64,000 nucleotides of DNA, taken from positions 13,780,145 through 13,844,144 of the forward strand of contig CM022679.1 in assembly GCA_012295275.1 (NCBI GenBank), given 5' to 3'. Both the position numbers and the translations under genes were made by a program. The first letter of the stretch is position 1. Each line of letters begins with the position of its first letter. Source of the stretch: Chrysomallon squamiferum (lineage: Eukaryota > Mollusca > Gastropoda > Neomphalida > Peltospiridae). Below the pieces are notes generated by a model. The model was not told the DNA's origin and ran no database searches. It worked only from the letters and a program-made list of their open reading frames with translations. Shown here piece after piece: positions 36,093 to 48,282 of this stretch.

Positions 36093-36275
36093 TTTACCTA
36101 CCTTTACAGAAACGAGTACACTGTTTAGGGAAATCCAAACGTGTTGTAGGGCACAAATCACTGATGTCTTTGCAGTAATAGCACACGCCGTCTTCAGGTA
36201 CACAATACTCTTCTATCTCATCACATACATAGTGGCCACATCTAAACGTTGTTCCATGTGTCATATTGATTACTT
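35731..36275 (-). CDS. TNFR-like cysteine-rich receptor, copy C (partial, runs into gap)
   Basis: Exon 36102-36275 encodes the Cys-rich domain (174 nt, phase 1 at both ends, no stop) with residues distinct from A and B, for example EEYCVPEDGVCYYCKDIS and PKQCTRFC. Micro-exon 35731-35751 encodes FLVNQR, so the NQT glycosylation sequon of A and B is lost. The rest of the gene would lie in the 200-N gap. The nearest first-exon cassette upstream has its donor near 39028. Introns are clearly related to A and B but less close to either than those are to each other. Confidence 0.5.
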
Positions 36276-36344
36276 CTGAAAATAAAACTGAACTGTTATT
36301 ATTTCTCTAAATTCCAATTAAAGAGTGTATTTGGCTATGCGAAA

Positions 36345-36468
36345 ATACATACATACATACATACATACATACATACATACATACATACATACATACATAC
36401 ATACATACATACATACATACATACATACATACATACTTACTTACTTACTTAATTACTTACTTACTTAC

Positions 36469-36525
<57 letters not shown>

Positions 36526-36545
36526 TATACATACATAAATACATA

Positions 36546-36592
<47 letters not shown>
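36345..36592. repeat. (ACAT)n/(ACTT)n/(AC)n microsatellite, copy C
   Basis: Same position relative to the Cys-rich exon as in A and B, much expanded. Confidence 0.95.
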
Positions 36593-36595
<3 letters not shown>

Positions 36596-36596
<1 letters not shown>

Positions 36597-36890
36597 GTAC
36601 CGGATCCATTATCCGAAGTCCTTGGGGCCTATACCTTCGGAATTTCTGGATTTTCCGATTTTCTGGTACCAAGGCATTTAAATACGTAAATAATTAGGCA
36701 TAAACATTTTAATATTAAAAACATAAAGAAAATTGACAATACACAACTGTGGTGACTCGACACGTAAACAATGCGGCGAGTGAAATGAACGTCAACGCGC
36801 GCGAACTACAAAGGTAGCGTCGGAAAAAAAATTCCGATTTTCTGGTCCTTCGGGATTTCAGGACGCCGGATAATTGGTTCGGTACCTGTA
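36596..36890. mobile_element. pogo-like MITE
   Basis: The left end (gtaccggatccattatccga) is an imperfect inverted repeat of the right end (ccggataattggttcggtac). A second inverted pair (ttccgattttctgg) lies inside. The interior is less AT-rich and no transposase is present. Copies A and B keep only the first dozen bases of this left end after their microsatellites. Confidence 0.55.
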
Positions 36891-36949
36891 TATGTATGTG
36901 CGTGTGTGTATATGTGTGTTTATAGTTAAATACACACGCACATATGTAA

Positions 36950-37140
36950 AGGTGGTCTTGATGGCCGAACGGTAGTGCGAGCGATAGGGTGTCATACGTT
37001 CGAGTCTCATCAGCGGCATCTGACGAGGGTTTGAAGTCGTGACTGGACTTTATCCTCCTGCGCCACAGGAATGTTGTCTGTGAAGAGTCTAGTCAGACGT
37101 AGATTTCACAGAGAATATTCAAAATCCTAAACAACATATA
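36950..37140 (+). mobile_element. tRNA-derived SINE
   Basis: Contains a Pol III A box (TGGCCGAACGG, 36962-36972) and B box (GTTCGAGTCTC, 36998-37008) about 36 bp apart, then an unrelated body and a tail ending in TA/CA repeats. The body end (agtcagacgta...gaatattcaaaatcctaaac) is recognisable at about 380-450 and 22840-22905. Confidence 0.65.
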
Positions 37141-38310
37141 TATGTGTATATACACACATACACTCATAAACATGTATTTTTTATATATATATATATTCTT
37201 CACACTTTTCAGTTATGTCCATTTATGTCTCTGCTATCTGGCCTTAAATAATAATTTTCTTCATTTTTGTTTTTTATTATTATTTTTTTTTAATGTTGTC
37301 AAACAAACTGTAGCTATCAGTCCATTATATCTGCATCGACGACAAGGCTACATCAATGATATAAAAAATTTCCGGAAAAACGACTCGACACACAAACCAC
37401 ATATTCAGGTTTGCTTGGTGACGAAACAGCTATCAGAGGCTAACTGCTCCTGTAAAGCTGGATGAGTGTATTTTGGTATTAAACTGATATTGAAGCATGG
37501 TTTATTACAAAAAAAAAGAAAAGTAACAAACCAGAAGATAACAAATGACACACGTGTCTTTTCAAGACTAATTGTAATAGTTGAACTTTTACAATAAATC
37601 GTCAAGCTGTTTAGTTTGAATTCACCTCAAAACCAATTTTGGTCATATGCAACACACACACACATTACTGTTTTTCGTTTTTTTAACACTGTCTGTGGAT
37701 CCATTAGTCCAACCAGTGCACTATAATTGGTATGTACCACCCTATCTGTGCGATGGTACTGCTAATCAAAAATAGTAACAGTGGCAACAGAGGGTTTCCT
37801 CTCTCAATATAGTGTGGTTCTTAACCGTATGTCCGACACGACATAACCGTAAATAAAAAGTGTTGAGTGTATCATGAAATAAAACATTTCTTTCTTCTTT
37901 TCTTCTGTTCAATGCTGTGTATGGGCATATATATTATTCATATTTAGGTAATTCGTATATAGCTAAATGTCAGCTATGTCTATTATTATTATTATTATTT
38001 GAAAATATGGTCATGTTTATAAAAGACATTCTTTTTTCAGAATGTTGTCGTCCGCATATTTCTCGTTGTTTTCAGCTTCGGACACGGTATATATGTCAGA
38101 TGTTGTCGACTTTCGTACCGTTCATCCGATTTGCATGTCCCCAAAGCACATCGCTTCACCATTGTGCCTATGAATAATGCCTACTAACAAATGAAGTATT
38201 AACGCTTGGTGAACAACTGAACTAAACAAAAAACAACATAAAAACACAATATGATAATGAATATGGCGGCGGAAAATGAAATATTATGGGTGTGTGGAAA
38301 CATGAATTAA
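37141..38310. other. No gene recognised
   Basis: Unique AT-rich sequence. Short frames on both strands (37142-37605, 37917-38177) have no recognisable domain or splice context. Confidence 0.5.
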
Positions 38311-38314
38311 GACA

Positions 38315-38400
38315 GGGGTCGGCAACACTTGCGCCCTCGGGGATTTCAGTCAGGCCCACCAACTGAACACTTGAACACCAATTATCCGGTCCGATGGCAA
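38315..38400 (+). mobile_element. hAT-like terminal fragment
   Basis: Starts CAGGGGTCGGCAACAC and continues gcgccctcgg, the typical terminus of non-autonomous hAT elements. The other end is not found nearby. Confidence 0.45.
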
Positions 38401-38488
38401 TCCTGATCTAACATCATCGTTAGATATTGTGGTTTTATTATAGTTTATTCATAATTATCATATTATTTTATCATATTACTGAAGATAC

Positions 38489-38590
<102 letters not shown>

Positions 38591-38699
38591 GTATGTGTGT
38601 GTGTGTAATACATTTGATATCTTGGTCCTCCTACAAAACACTGCATAGCTGTCTGACCCTCTCTCCCCTGATTTAAGTGATACGACTGAACGCTTATAT

Positions 38700-40620
38700 C
38701 TCTTTAGTTATACAGACAGTATGCAGATAATTAATTCTATACAATATTTTTAATAATTTACAGTTGACACTCGATTTCATAGAGCAATAGAGTTAATACA
38801 AAAGTCTGGGAAATCGCGAATCTAAATATTAACCCTCAAATTTACCAAAACATTAAACTTAAGAACACATAACATTTATTTAATACGGAAATATAATAAT
38901 ATAAGAACATTATACAGACAAAAAGAAGTTAAAGAAATTTCATACGGTATATGTTAAGAAAAAGGAACAGAAGAAAAATGTAGACTACGTTGGGTATAGT
39001 TATGAGGTATGTAAAATTTATTGTTACCTTGATGGAAATTGGATTGAGATACGACTGCCGCGATCGTATAGTTGAACACAGAATAACTTAATAGTACGTA
39101 GAAGCAAGGTTTCAAGCGGGAAGTTTTCTAAGACACACACACACGCACACACAAACAAACACACGAAAAAAAAAAGCAGTTTGACTCACTTGGATGTGTA
39201 CTTATTTGCTTTTATGAAATGATTTTCTTTAATGTTCACTTTCGACTGAAAGAATCAGTTAAATTGAAGAGTATTCCAAGGAATATTTGAATATTTCCTG
39301 AACAGGATAACTTAATAGTGTGTACGTCGAGCCAAGGTTTCGAGACGGAAATTACGGCTTGTTCAGATTTATCTGTCGCGTAGGAGATATAAATAGTTCG
39401 GAATTTCCAAGCCAGTCATTGCGTCTGCAAATACAGATAACATTGATTTCACATATGTACATTTTCTTATGATTTAAAATAAATAAAAAATCAATCCAGA
39501 CCGGAAATTATATATATAGATATATATATATAAAAAAGAAAAATAATAAATATTTTATTTTTTATTTTTTAAATAGATGTTAATTATTATTATTATTATT
39601 GCTATATTTTATTTATTTATATTACTTTTTTAATTTTATATATATATATATATTATAAGTATTTCAAGATAATCACAAAGTACATAAAATAAAGACGTTA
39701 TGAACCATTCAAAAAACATTTTATTTTTATTTTTATTTATTCATTATTTTCTTTTATTATTATTATTATTTTTTTTTTTTTACCTTCTCTCACTGATTAT
39801 AAAATACTGGCATAGAGATATTATTTTGTAAGATATTCTGTTCATGATCATAAGTGAATGATGATTTTAGGTAAAAAAAATTAATGTAAATAAATAAAAT
39901 ATTGTAATAATAACAGTAATAATAATAAACATCCAAACAAATTTACAAAAAGTTACATAAAAAAATAATTAATAAATAAATAAATAAGAAAGAAAGAAAG
40001 AAAGAATGAAAGAGAAAGAAAAGAAAAGCCAGTCACTGCGTCTGCAAATACAGATAACATTGATTACACATATCTACATTTTCATATGATTTAATAAAAA
40101 AAAAATAAATAAAATAAAATAAAAATAAAATAAAATAAAATAAAATAAAAATAAAAATGTAGACTACGTTGGGTATAGTTATGGGTGAATTGTAAAATTT
40201 AGGGGGCTGCCGCGATCGTATAGTTGAACACAGAATAACTTAATAGTACGTAGAGGCAAGGTTTCAAGCGGAAAATGACGTGTGTTCAGCTTTATTCAGA
40301 CAAAATAATCACGTGTCGCGTTAATCACAAAGTACATAAAATAAAGACATTACGAAACATTACGAACCATTAATGAATTTTTTTGCTTTAATTATAAAAT
40401 AATGGCATATAGATATTACTTTGTAAGATATTCAGTACATCAGCATAAGTTAACAAATGATGGTTTTATGTCAAAATTGTTAAATTAAAAATATTATATA
40501 ATAAATAAAATATTGCAATAGTAACAATAATAATAAAATAAAAATATGTTTATAAAACAGAATATATTAATCTGTCCTATACATAAATTTTGGTTATCCA
40601 TTTCTGTTTTTAAAATAGAG
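38700..40620 (-). repeat. Dispersed, diverged receptor cassettes
   Basis: A full cassette lies at about 38705-39120, with donor CATCAAG|GTAACA near 39028 and an open exon without ATG. A kappaB/TATA promoter form follows at 39385-39408. Partial copies run to 40320. The rest is AT-rich microsatellite. This set is the nearest upstream candidate for receptor copy C. Confidence 0.65.
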
Positions 40621-40659
40621 CCTGGATAGAAATTAGAGGAGAGACATAGTTATGTCGTT

Positions 40660-40737
40660 AACAAAGTTATGGGAGGGTTGAGAGACTATAGTATCACCGA
40701 TTTTCCTGTATAACATGCAATACTGCTTTTTCATAGT

Positions 40738-40782
<45 letters not shown>

Positions 40783-41730
40783 TTGAATTGTTTGCTCACA
40801 ATTCTCATTTTTTGTTGATGAAGTTCATTACTACTGTTGCTACTACTACTACCACTACCACTACCACTACTATTACTGATGTTACTGCCATCATCATTTC
40901 CATTATTTATTTTTTATTTTAAATATTATTACTCTTATTCTTCTGTTGTTGTTGTTTTCTTTTGCCTTTTTAGTTTATTATTTAATGATTTCCTTTACAT
41001 GTAGTTTATAGAAATTATAATCTCTCTTTGGTGATTAAAAAATGTAGTATAAATATATTCTGCATACTTCCAAGTTACGTTTTTGCAGTCCAGTGTTAAT
41101 TTGTAACGAAGTATATCAACAAAACAGGAAAACTACAAATTTCTTCTAGTGCCCCCCCCAAAAAAAAACTAATTTTAGTCAGCCATATAGCCGATGATGT
41201 TACTACTCCAGCTTAGTTTAGTTAAAATGGCGGCGTTAAGATGTATTGTGTTATGTTGTTTTTTACTGAAGAGAGGTTGCCAAAACAGTAAGTTAATAAT
41301 AACTTGAAATCTCTTCTCCTTTATCCACTGTTTTAGTATATTTTCAGTTTCATCAATTTCCCAAGGTATATACAAAGCTCTTGTAAAGGATGTGTTACTA
41401 ATGGTGGGGAAAAAAATAATATAAAATATCTAGTGATACTGATTTTATTTGCTTTGAATAAATTAATATTTCTGTAACAATCCTTCAAAGTAAGATTATT
41501 TTTGTAATGCCTACTAAATATTTAATAACATGACTGGGAAGTAAAAATTTGCCAGAAATCTCATATCAAAGATACATGTATCTCCTTCAAATTCTAGATA
41601 CGCACCTAGTGGAGCAGTGGGTGGACTAATAATAAACTTACAGGTTGATTCGCAAACAAGGACTGACACTGACAAATGTTTCCTTATTCTCACATCGTAA
41701 AAGGTTGATCGAAAGATAATTATTATTAGT
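40660..41730. repeat. Local duplicated block, left copy
   Basis: (GATA)n at 40738-40781, then a CTA/CCA-rich stretch and unique sequence, repeated at about 42340-43345. The right copy lacks about 250 bp (41030-41280), which contain the signal-peptide-like exon. A third copy of the GATA plus CTA part is at 42632-42850. Confidence 0.85.
41227..41287 (+). CDS. Signal-peptide-like first exon of an unidentified plus-strand gene
   Basis: ATG at 41227 opens MAALRCIVLCCFLLKR..., 20 codons plus one base, ending at an ideal donor (AACA|GTAAGT). A short hydrophobic core with a following Cys suggests a secretory signal, and the phase-1 end is typical of extracellular proteins. The paralogous place at about 42910 retains the end (caaaacaataagtta) with the donor G changed and the ATG part absent. 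I cannot identify the next exon; an 18-nt AG...GT stretch at 41351-41370 is too short to trust. Confidence 0.35.
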
Positions 41731-41759
41731 TTCAGTTCTTTCTTTTTCTTTTCTATTAT

Positions 41760-42320
41760 TATTATTATTAAAGCTTCTTTACAAGATATAGAAAATGTTA
41801 TTTTGCCGTGTGATCATTTACCCTAGATATTCTCATAACGCTCATATTTCGTAGACACATTATACAGACAGTCTGCAGGTAATTAATTCTATACAATAAT
41901 TTTAATAATTTACAGGTGACACTCGATTTCATAGAGCAATAGGATTAACATCGGTCCAGAAAATACAAAAGTCTGGGAATTCGCGAATCTAAATATTAAC
42001 CCTAAAATTAACGAAACCATTAAAGTTAGTACACGTAACACATACAAAACACAGAGATATAATAATCTAAGAACAATATAAAGAAAAAAACAAATTAAAC
42101 AAATTTCATACGGTATATGTTAAGAAAAAGGAACAGAAGAAAAATGTAGACTACGTTGGGTATAGTTATGAGTGAATTGTAAAATGTATTCTTTCTTGAT
42201 GGAAATTGGATTGAGATAGGACTGCCGCGATCGTATAGTTGAACATAGAATAAGTTAATAGTACGTAGAGGCAAGGTTTCAAGCGGAAAATAACGTGTGT
42301 TCAGCTTTATTCAGACAAAA
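41760..42320 (-). repeat. Single cassette between the local duplicates
   Basis: Complete cassette, donor position near 42192 altered (TCAAGAAAGAA), no ATG. It separates the two copies of the 40.7-kb block. Confidence 0.7.
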
Positions 42321-42329
42321 TAGTTATTT

Positions 42330-42629
42330 CGTTAACAAACTTATGGGAGGGTTGAGAGATTACATTATCACCGATTTTCCTGTATAACATGCAATATTGC
42401 TTTTTCATACACAGATAGTTAGATAGATAGATAGATAGATAAATAGATTTGAATTGTTTGCTCACAATTCTCATTTTTTGTTGATGAAGTTCATTACTAC
42501 TGTTGCTACTACTACTACCACTACCACTACCACTACTATTACTGATGTTACTGCCATCATCATTTCCATTATTTATTTTTTATTTTAAATATTATTACTC
42601 TTATTCTTCTGTTGTTGTTGTTTTTTTTT

Positions 42630-42660
<31 letters not shown>

Positions 42661-43345
42661 TTGAATTGTTTGCTCACAGTTCTCAGGTTTTGTTGATGAA
42701 ATTCCTTACTACTATTGCTACTACTATAACTACCACTACCACTATTATTACTGATGTACTACCATCATCACTTGCATTATTTATTTTTTATTTTAAACAT
42801 TATTACTCTTATTCTTCTGTTGTTGTTGTTGTTGTTGTTGTTTTGTCTTTTTAGTTTATTAATTAATGATTTCCTTTACATGTAGTTTATAGAAATTATA
42901 ATCTGCCCAAAACAATAAGTTAATAATAACTTGAAACAGGTTCTCCGTTATCCGCTCATTTAGTATATGTTCAGTTTCATCAATTTCTGTAGGTATATAC
43001 AAAGCTCTTGTAAAGGATGTTTACAAATGGTGGGGGAAAAAATAATATAAGAGATCTAGTGATACAAATTTTATTTGCTTTGAATAAATTAATATTTCTA
43101 TAACAATCCTTCAAAGTAAGATTATTTTTGTAATGTATATTAAATATTTAATAATATAACTGGGAAGTAAAAATTTGCCAGAAATCTCATATCAAAGATA
43201 CATGTATCTCCTTCAAATTCTAGATACGCACCTAGTGGAGCATTGGGTGAACTAATAATAAACTTACAGGTTGATTCGCAAACAAGGACTGACACTGACA
43301 AATGTTTCCTTATTCTCACATCGTAAAAAGTTGATCGAAGGATAA
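42330..43345. repeat. Local duplicated block, right copy
   Basis: Matches 40660-41730 with the 250-bp exon region missing and an extra GATA/CTA segment. The minus strand has an open frame at 43140-43361 reading KHLSVSVLVCESTC before GTAAGT, which could be a decayed exon. No family recognised. Confidence 0.8.
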
Positions 43346-43361
43346 TTATTATTAGTTTCAT

Positions 43362-43365
<4 letters not shown>

Positions 43366-43392
<27 letters not shown>

Positions 43393-43395
43393 TTA

Positions 43396-43459
<64 letters not shown>

Positions 43460-43460
43460 G
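43366..43460. repeat. Poly-T then (ATT)n microsatellite
   Basis: Low-complexity tract. The assembled length may be unreliable. Confidence 0.9.
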
Positions 43461-43562
43461 TTAAACTTTGGTATGAAAGACCGTTCCCCTATCAAAACAT
43501 TAATCTAAGTATAAAGAATTTTATCAGACCATTTATCAGACCCACAGATACGCTTTAATAGT

Positions 43563-43855
43563 TAACACTTGTGTTGTTAGAGGTTTAACCTCACTGTGCC
43601 CGCAGTCTGACATACGCCTACAGCAAATGTTCCTCTTCACATGGCATTAATCTGCAACAGAATATGCTGATTTCATCTCCCATTTTGTTGGACTGTAAAA
43701 TGTTAATCCACTGTTGGTCTTTTGGAAAATAAACTATACTGTAATCCCCTACTGTTTTATCATTTGCTATCCTTGACTGCCTCAGTAATATATAACAATT
43801 GGTTCGGGCACAGTGAGGTGACCCCATACATAATTGTACGAAATAAGAGATTACA
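43563..43855. mobile_element. MITE, same family as 16743-17102
   Basis: Left cctcactgtgcccg (43590-43603) and right cgggcacagtgagg (43806-43819) are perfect inverted repeats around a ~200-bp interior. The right end continues into the longer repeat (ccatacataattgtacgaaataagaga), and the left flank is truncated. An open minus-strand frame across it is a repeat artefact. Confidence 0.75.
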
Positions 43856-43859
43856 AAGA

Positions 43860-44591
43860 ATCAGTACACTATTAAAGATCAAGATAAGCGACCAATTTAT
43901 TTATTTAATATATTCAGTATAATTTATATTTATAAAAGATATTTTTTATTTACATATTTTATTATTGTTTATTTAATTTATTTATTTATTTACTGTTTTA
44001 TTTTTTTTTTTTTTTTTTTGTATTTGTATTTGTATTTGTATTTTTCTTTTATTTAGTTTTTCTATTTTTTAAAGTTCTTTCGAAAATATACAAAACGTTA
44101 TTTTGCCATGTCATTATTTACCTTAGATATTCTCACAACGTTCAAATTTCGTAGACATATTATACAGACAGTATGCAGGTAATTAATTCTATACAATATT
44201 TTTAATAATTTATAGGTGACACTCGATTTCATACAGCAATAGAGTTAATACAAAAGTCTGAGAAATCATGAATCTAAATATTAACCCTCAAATTTACCAA
44301 AACATTAAACTAGAGAACACATAACATCTATTTAATACGGTAATATAATAATCTAAGAACAGTATACAGAGAAAACCAAATTAAACAAATTTCATACGGT
44401 ATATGTTAAGAAAAAGGAACAGAAGAAAAATGTAGTCTAGGTTGGGTACAGTTATGGGTGAATTGTAATATTTATTGTTACCTTGATGCAAATTGGATTG
44501 AGAGAGGTCTGCAGCGATCGTATAGTTGAACACAGAATAACTTAGTAGTATGTAGAGGCAAGGTTTCAAGCGGGAAGTTTTTAAGACACAC

Positions 44592-44635
<44 letters not shown>

Positions 44636-46413
44636 AAAAAAAGCAGTTTGACTTACTTGGTTTGTGTACTTAATTGCTTTTCTGTAATTATTTCTTTTAG
44701 TGTTCACTTTCGACTCAAAGAATCAGTTAAACTGAAGAGTATTCCGAGGAATATTTGAATATTTCCTCAACAGGAAGGTTTCGAGACGGAAATTACGGTT
44801 GTTCAGAATTATCTGTCGTCGAAGGAGATATAAATAGTTCCGGAATTTCCAAGCCAGTTAGTGCGTCTGCAAATACAGATAACATTGATTTCACATATGT
44901 GCATTTTCTTATGATTTAAAATAAAAATAAAAATCAGTCCATACCGGAAATTATATATATATATAAAAAAAATAATAATAATAAATATTTTTTTTTTTTT
45001 AATAGATGTTAATTATTATTATTATTATTGCTATATTTTATTTACTTTTTTAATTATATATATATTATAAGTATTTCAAGATAATCACAAAGTACATAAA
45101 ATAAAGACGTTATGAACCATTCAAAAACCATTTTATTTTTATTTTTATTTATTCATTTTTTTATTATTTTTATTTTTATTTTACTTTTTTTTTTTTTTAC
45201 CGTCTCTCACTGATTATAAAATACTGGCATAGAGATATTATTTTGAAAGATATTCTGTGCATGATCATAAGTAAATGGTGATTTTAGGTAAACAAATTTA
45301 ATGTAAATAAATAAAATATTGCAATAATAACATTAATAATAATAAACATCTAAACAAATTTACAAAAAGTTACATTAAAAAAATAATAAAGAAATAAATA
45401 AGAAAGAAAGAAAGAATGAAAGAGAAAGAAAAGAAAAGCCAGTCATTGCGTCTGCAAATACAGATAACATTGATTACACATATCTACATTTTCATATGAT
45501 TTAATATAAAAAAAAAAATAAAAAAAAAAAATAAAAAAAATAAAACAAAATAAAAAATAAAAATGTAGTCTAGGTTGGGTATAGTTATGAGTGAATTGTA
45601 AAATTTATTGTTACCTTCATGGAAATTGGATTGAGATACGACTGCCGCAATCGTATAGTTGAACACAGAATAAGTTAATAGTACGTAGAGGCAAGGTTTC
45701 AAGCGGAAAATGACGTGTGTTCAGCTTTATTCAGACAAAATAATCACGTGTCGCGTAAGCGATATAAACAGTTCTATTTTCCAAATTAAAAGTAAATCCA
45801 TACCGGAAATTGCACGTCTTTACTTTAGTCTATTTTTATTTTTATTTATTTATTTATTTATTTATTTTTATTATTTTATTATTATTATTTTTTAATTTCT
45901 TTCGAAAATATACAAAACGTTATTTTCCCGTGTAATTATTTACCTTAGATATTCTCACAACGTTCAAATTTCGTAGACATATTATACAGACAGTATGCAG
46001 GTAATTAATTCTATACAATATTTTTAATAATTTATAGGTGACACTCGATTTCATACAGCAATAGAGTTAATACAAAAGTCTGAGAAATCGCGAATCTAAA
46101 TATTAACGCTCAAATTTACCAAAACATTAAACTAGAGAACACATAACATCTATTTAATACGGTAATATAATAATCTAAGAACAGTATACAGAGAAAACCA
46201 AATTAAACAAATTTCATACGGTATATGTTAAGAAAAAGGAACAGAAGAAAAATGTAGTCTAGGTTGGGTACAGTTATGGGTGAATTGTAATATTTATTGT
46301 TACCTTGATGCAAATTGGATTGAGAGAGGTCTGCAGCGATCGTATAGTTGAACACAGAATAACTTAGTAGTATGTAGAGGCAAGGTTTCAAGCGGGAAGT
46401 TTTGTAAGACACG

Positions 46414-46461
<48 letters not shown>

Positions 46462-48235
46462 AAAAAAAAAGCAGTTTGACTTACTTGGTTGTGTACTTAA
46501 TTGCTTTTCTGTAATTATTTCTTTTAGTGTTCACTTTCGACTCAAAGAATCAGTTAAACTGAAGAGTATTCCGAGGAATATTTGAATATTTCCTCAACAG
46601 GAAGGTTTTCGAGACGGAAATTACGGTTGTTCAGAATTATCTGTCGTCGAAGGAGATATAAATAGTTCCGGAATTTCCAAGCCAGTTAGTGCGTCTGCAA
46701 ATACAGATAACATTGATTTCACATATGTGCATTTTCTTATGATTTAAAATAAAAATAAAAATCAGTCCATACCGGAAATTATATATATATATAAAAAAAA
46801 TAATAATAATAAATATTTTATTTTTTTTAATAGATGTTAATTATTATTATTATTATTGCTATATTTTATTTACTTTTTTAATTATATATATATTATAAGT
46901 ATTTCAAGATAATCACAAAGTACATAAAATAAAGACGTTATGAACCATTCAAAAACCATTTTATTTTTATTTTTATTTATTCATTTTTTTATTATTTTTA
47001 TTTTTATTTTACTTTTTTTTTTACCGTCTCTCACTGATTATAAAATACTGGCATAGAGATATTATTTTGAAAGATATTCTGTGCATGATCATAAGTAAAT
47101 GGTGATTTTAGGTAAAAAAATTTAATGTAAATAAATAAAATATTGCAATAATAACATTAATAATAATAAACATCTAAACAAATTTACAAAAGTTACATTA
47201 AAAAAAATAATAAAGAAATAAATAAGAAAGAAAGAAAGAATGAAAAGAAAGAAAAGAAAAGCCAGTCATTGCGTCTGCAAATACAGATAACATTGATTAC
47301 ACATATCTACATTTTCATATGATTTAATATAAAAAAATAAATAATAAAAAATAAAAAAATAAAACAAAATAAAAATAAAAATGTAGTCTAGGTTGGGTAT
47401 AGTTATGAGTGAATTGTAAAATTTATTGTTACCTTCATGGAAATTGGATTGAGATACGACTGCCGCAATCGTATAGTTGAACACAGAATAAGTTAATAGT
47501 ACGTAGAGGCAAGGTTTCAAGCGGAAAATGACGTGTGTTCAGCTTTATTCAGACAAAATAATCACGTGTCGCGTAAGCGATATAAACAGTTCTATTTTCC
47601 AAATTAAAAGTAAATCCATACCGGAAATTGCACGTCTTTACTTTAGTCTATTTTTATTTTTATTTATTTATTTATTTATTTATTTTTTATTATTTTATTA
47701 TTATTATTTTTTAATTTCTTTCGAAAATATACAAAACGTTATTTTCCCGTGTAATTATTTACCTTAGATATTCTCACAACGTTCAAATTTCGTAGACATA
47801 TTATACAGACAGTATGCAGGTAATTAATTCTATACAATATTTTTAATAATTTATAGGTGACACTCGATTTCATACAGCAATAGAGTTAATACAAAAAGTC
47901 TGAGAAATCATGAATCTAAATATTAACGCTCAAATTTACCAAAACATTAAACTAGAGAACACATAACATCTATTTAATACGGTAATATAATAATCTAAGA
48001 ACAGTATACAGAGAAAACCAAATTAAACAAATTTCATACGGTATATGTTAAGAAAAAGGAACAGAAGAAAAATGTAGTCTAGGTTGGGTACAGTTATGGG
48101 TGAATTGTAATATTTATTGTTACCTTGATGCAAATTGGATTGAGAGAGGTCTGCAGCGATCGTATAGTTGAACACAGAATAACTTAGTAGTATGTAGAGG
48201 CAAGGTTTCAAGCGGGAAGTTTTGTAAGACACACG

Positions 48236-48282
<47 letters not shown>

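Noticed and set aside
36950-37140. Functional tRNA gene
   Set aside because: A and B boxes are present but the sequence cannot fold into a full cloverleaf with acceptor stem; it fits a SINE head.
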